This document shows, piece by piece, positions 59,958-64,000 of a stretch of DNA of 64,000 bases. This DNA comes from Pyrocephalus nanus (Eukaryota; Chordata; Aves; Passeriformes; Tyrannidae). The translations under genes were made by a program, and so were the position numbers. The notes under the pieces are model-generated. The model was not told the origin of the DNA, ran no database searches, and saw only the letters and a program-made list of their open reading frames with translations. The stretch covers positions 9,225,501 through 9,289,500 of the forward strand of contig CM076280.1 of assembly GCA_038380795.1 (NCBI GenBank). The letters run 5' to 3'. Each line of letters begins with the position of its first letter. The first letter of the stretch is position 1.

Positions 59958-61569
59958 GTCCCAAAACTTTGGGATTAGATCTTGACTCGTGAAGTGTATT
60001 TGCAGTCACACCATGCAGTTTGTCAGGCAAAGCTCCCCTTACCCAGCCAGGCTCATCCACTGTAATATTCCCTTTTCCCCGTGCTTTGTAAATTGTCTAT
60101 ATCCTCATGGCTCCTGAGCTCACACTTTGCCACTGAGCAGCTTCCCAGTCAATTTTCATTAACCACCACCAACCTTGCAGAGCTTCTTACCCTGATTTCA
60201 TGCTGAAATAATTCTTTAATCTTTTCCAGAGTTATATAAGGCTCTCTATAAGTTGCTTGGCATCTCCCCACTACAATTTAAGAAAGTAGGGGGAGGGATA
60301 TACATACAGAAAAAGATTATTTAGGAAGCAGACTTTAATCTCCCTGCAGCCAGCTCTCTCCTAAATGTACATTTGCTGCACAGGGGAGCAGAGTGATGGA
60401 TTCATTTCAGAGCCACCATGGGGATGGTGCTGCTGAATTCAGTGGTGCAGAGAGGTTTAAACCTCCCCCAAATAATTTCCTGCCTGGGACAAACCCTGTG
60501 CCATCACCCTGCTGTAAAGCAGAAGGCACATGAACCTTCTCATTTCAAAAATAAAGGAAAAAGGCACAAGCAGGGGTTTGAAAAACCACTCATAAATCCC
60601 ATCCCAGCTTGCAGAAGTGTCACCTTGGCGTGCCCAGCCAAGAGAGACAACGATGTCCTGGAGCTCTTTTCCTTCACTGTCAGCGCTTTCCACCCTGTGT
60701 GAGGGGTTTTGGGGATGTGTGTCCTCCCTGCCCAGCCACAGATACAAGTGGAAGCAGCAACAAGAGTCACCCTTCAGCCCCTGCCAGCTAAATGGAAGAA
60801 CTAATCCATCTGTCTTGCTCTGCTTGTTTAATGTTCCTCTTCTGCAGAGAAGTGAGACACTTACTTACACTTTCCAATATGCTGGGACAGTCTTTTGGCC
60901 TCAAAATGCTCCAGAATAATGAAAAGGTCTATTTACAGTAGCAAAAGCTCAGTCTGTTACCTCCTGGGATTAATTTACTACACTGGGATTTCTGGGAAGA
61001 CTGTTTTCTGTCTCAAAATAAGTGTCTTGGCAGCTCCTTACTTATGCCAGGTATTAAGTTTTTGCAAACTTACCATGTGATTTATTTCCTAAAGATTTGT
61101 GGGACCTTTTTTTCTTTTGAGGGGGAAGGGAAAAACCTCTGTTCTGTGGAGATGGCAAGAGTGGCAGAGCTGTTCTTGGACTGAAGATGCATCTGGAGAG
61201 GCTGAGAGTCCTGCAGCCAGGGCTGGAAGTGTTTGCAGAAGGGTCAGGCTGTGGCAGAGCTGCCCAATCCCTCCTTGTCCAAGGGCCATTGGTATTCCCA
61301 GCCTAAAGGTGAAGGTTTTGACCCAGTTGCTTGCAGGAGGCAATTGCAGCCCTAAGCCCTGGGCTGGAGCCAGTGCAGCCCCAGCAATCCCCTCACTTTG
61401 CTTGGCTTGATGACTGGCCAATATTTCTGGGAGCTCCTGGGCCACTCTCCTGGGTTTGAGTCACCATTTCAATCTACAGGTTTGGAAGATGGTTTTCAGG
61501 CTGCCCCTTGGAGCTGGGAACAATGTATTTTGTAGGGCTTGGTTGCTCCTTCAGCATGTTCTGGTGCCT

Positions 61570-61888
61570 AAAGGGGCTCCAAGAGTGCTGGAGAGGAACT
61601 TGTGACAAGGGCCTGGAGTGACAGGACAAGAGGGAATGGCTTCACACTCACAGAGGGCAAGGTTAGATGGGGTAATAGGAAAACAATTCCTCACAGTGAA
61701 GGTGCTGAGGCCCTGGCACAGGTTGCCCAGAGAAACTGTGGCTGCCCCATCCCTGAAGTGGTCAAGGCCAGGTTGGACAGGGCTTGGAGAAACCTGGGCT
61801 AGTGGAAAGTATCCCTGCCCATGGCAGGGGGTGGATGAGAAGGGTTTTATGTTCCCTTCCAAACCCAAACGAGTCTGTGATTCTGTTG
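61570..61888 (+). mobile_element. CR1 LINE 3' region, longest copy in window
   Basis: Extends further 5' than the other copies. It begins around 'aaggggctccaagagtgctg', continues with 'acaagggcctggagtgacag' and 'agggcaaggttagatgggg', then the shared 'ggccctggcacaggttgcc' block, and ends at 'gagtctgtgattctgt'. At about 319 bp it still carries no reverse-transcriptase coding sequence. Confidence 0.94.
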
Positions 61889-63321
61889 GGGATGGATTTT
61901 GCAGTGTTGTCCCGTGTTTTGGTGGATAAGTGAAGAGGACAGCACTGTGAGCACCAGGCACATCCTGTTATCCAGGACTGCCTACATCTGTCCCTTTTGG
62001 AAGCTGCTGTGTTTATTACAGTTATTGTTTGCTTTGCTGTTATTTTGCTTTGGAGGAGAACTCTGGGAGGTTCTGGCTCTCAGTGCGTGTAAATGCTCGT
62101 GTAGCACTGAACCCTGATCTCTGCTGCCCTGATCTGTGGGATCTATTTATTTATCCTGCAAACTGGTGCCTGGAGCTGTGCCCTAAGGGAGGGCTTTTCT
62201 CTGGCACTGGGGAAAAAAACACTACCCCTGCTCATCCCAAGCTGTGCTCCAGCCCAAGCGTGGCAATTTTTCCCATTGTAGGTGCAATTTTCCTCGTGGG
62301 TTTACACTCTCCGAGTTGCAATTGGACTCGCAGCTCCTGCTGCAGCTTTGATTCACAAAACTCCAAGCTCATGTTGCTGGAGGCAGTTGAGAAAACAAAA
62401 GCACAGAAGAAATGGAAAAGCCAGCTGTGTGGTGTGGTAGGAACTCTGGGAGTTTGCTATTCCAGGTCACAACTGGGAATCTCACTTCTGTCTCTTGGTG
62501 CCAGCTGTGGCACATCAGTCCCCGGGCTGCCCAAAAGGGGTTACAGGTTTCTTCCTTGCAGCCTATAGATCCTAGAGGAAGATAGATGATTTTCCATTCC
62601 TGAGAAACCCTCTGGATCCCAGAGGGTCCCTGGACTTAATGATTCCTAAGGCTGACCAGCTCATAAGTTTCACATTTCATTAAACTGATTGCTCTTGTTT
62701 AAAAACAACATCCCAGCTGTTCCCTGTGTCCATCTCGGGTCTAACAAGGGGAAAAAGCAAGGTTTGTCCAACAGCCTCGAGGGCTGGAGCTTTTTCCATA
62801 GGATAACTCGAGGGGCTGGTAGACTCATTATGGTGTCTTGGAGCTGCAGGATGTGTTTGGCAAGAAGAAATCCCTCTTTCTCTTGCGTCAAAAGCAGGCT
62901 GTGGTATGTGTGAGAAATGCAAAGGGTTGGGTAATTTTGGGAGTCAGGGAAGATGATGGCCCAGATCCCACAGAGTGGGATTGAGCCCTGGCCCTGGTTC
63001 TTCACACTGTGTGTGTATTGTCAGCTGTAGCTGCTCTGTTGTCAAACCTCTGGACAGGAAAAGTGATGAAGATGGTAAAGCCAGAAGTAATTCAGCTTTG
63101 GGGGGAGGCAGATATACTGTGCTATTTTTTTTTTCTTGCAAGAGGTTAAATTAAAAATCACTAAATATCCTAAAATATGCTCATGTTGGACCCTTCCATG
63201 GGTGTAAAGAAGAAATATTTATGCTGCTGTCCCACAAATGCACATTCATGCTGCTTGTTCGCTAGAAGCAATAATGTAACTTGAATATCCAAATTTTTAT
63301 GCAGGACTTTAGCAGGCTCCA

Positions 63322-63513
63322 GAAAAAAAAGCAAAACAAAAAAACCCCAAAACCAAACAAACAAAAAAAAAAAAAAAAAGGAAATAAAAAAAACACCAAA
63401 GAAAAACCACCAAAACCCCCCCCCAAAAAAAAAAAACAACAAAACAACAAAAAACAAACCAACAACAAAAAAAAACAACCCACCAAAACAAACAAACAAA
63501 AAACCCACCACAT
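63322..63513. repeat. A/C-rich low-complexity tract
   Basis: About 190 bp of nearly only A and C, with an A17 run (63363-63379), C-runs (63416-63424) and words such as 'aaaaaaaccccaaaacc'. Its left part is the approximate reverse complement of the start of the T/G tract at 59795-59835. Confidence 0.95.
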
Positions 63514-63853
63514 TTTCTATGGCACTTTCCTCATCTTTCCACCTTTCCCTGAAGTGTAGCAGAAGTGGTGTCTCTCACTGAATATGGAGATTTTTCCACG
63601 GTGATTCCAAGTTTAGCAGGTGAATGCACAGAGCTGGGGAGAGGCGGTGGCAGCGCCACGAGGCAAAACCATGACATGGTGACAAGCTTCGTTTTTTTCA
63701 AGCTCTGTGGCAGCGGTAGCTGGCATGTTTGTACCACTGGCACAGATGTGTTTATGATCTGGTGGCCCCCTCCAAAGCACATGCTGGGAATAATTCCCTC
63801 TAAGGCCCCCAGGAGCTGTTGCAGTCGCTGTGACAGCTGGACTTGGGAAAGCT

Positions 63854-63868
63854 GGGGGGGGGGGGGGG
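63854..63868. repeat. G15 run
   Basis: Fifteen G. Such a run can form intermolecular or slipped quadruplex structures and is error-prone in sequencing. Confidence 0.95.
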
Positions 63869-64000
63869 ACACTGGAGCAGTGCCTCTTGTTTTTTGGGAA
63901 GAGACAAATGGTGAGTGCCCCAGAAGGGACAGTGTGTCTAGAAAGGGCCATTTGACAGCCTCTGAGCAGTGTTTTGGCAGGGATGCTCCCAGGATTATCA

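Larger units (their letters stand above)
59958..64000. other. Anonymous sequence around the last CR1
   Basis: Outside the CR1 copy and the A/C tract I see no feature. A 179-codon plus frame (62029-62568) starts just after the CR1 and is unrecognised. Confidence 0.5.

Noticed and set aside
59731..60060. Lys/Asn/Pro-rich and Phe-rich frames over the T/G tract
   Set aside because: They are low-complexity artefacts of a two-base tract, as are the frames over 63170-63559.

Overview
The window looks like nuclear DNA of a bird, probably a songbird. The main evidence is twelve fragments of CR1, the dominant avian LINE. All are short pieces of the 3' end, as expected for 5'-truncated insertions, and many share the stretch for 'cacaggttgcccagagaagctgtgg'-type CR1 ends. 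At least one much older tRNA-derived SINE fossil (MIR-like) is also present. Mononucleotide tracts and A/C-rich low-complexity DNA of a vertebrate kind are common. I see nothing prokaryotic: no operons, no ribosome-binding-site-led reading frames, no rRNA or tRNA genes and no CRISPR.

I could not identify a protein-coding gene or a convincing coding exon on either strand. Open reading frames longer than about 150 codons exist, but none has a composition or motif I recognise. Most look like chance frames in GC-moderate DNA, or run through CR1 or homopolymer tracts. The window is therefore best read as intergenic DNA or the inside of a very large intron. I cannot name the locus.

Layout. 1-4.5 kb: anonymous sequence with a pyrimidine/purine tract pair and a strong CTCF-type motif. 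4.5-14 kb: a possible regulatory block, four CR1 pieces (two of which form an inverted pair) and two further CTCF-type motifs. 15.8-16.2 kb: a 20-bp minisatellite abutting the most CpG-dense segment of the window. 16-29 kb: low in recognisable repeats, with a regulatory-looking block near 21 kb, the longest ATG-initiated frame (22.3-23.4 kb, minus) and another regulatory-looking block near 26 kb. 29-38 kb: four CR1 fragments and regulatory-looking blocks near 33.6 and 35.2 kb. 38-50 kb: three CR1 copies in the same orientation, a hairpin at 40.3 kb, a (CTG)8 tract and weak MIR-like remnants. 50-64 kb: a homeodomain-word cluster at 51.5 kb, the clearest MIR fossil at 55.8 kb, the longest CR1 fragment at 61.6 kb, and a pair of oppositely oriented T/G-rich and A/C-rich tracts at 59.8 and 63.4 kb.

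How it works together is inference only. If the DNA has a function, it is most likely cis-regulatory or architectural. AT-rich candidate elements sit in repeat-poor intervals, and CTCF-type motifs cluster in the first 16 kb. Cross-species alignment and chromatin data would be needed to test this.
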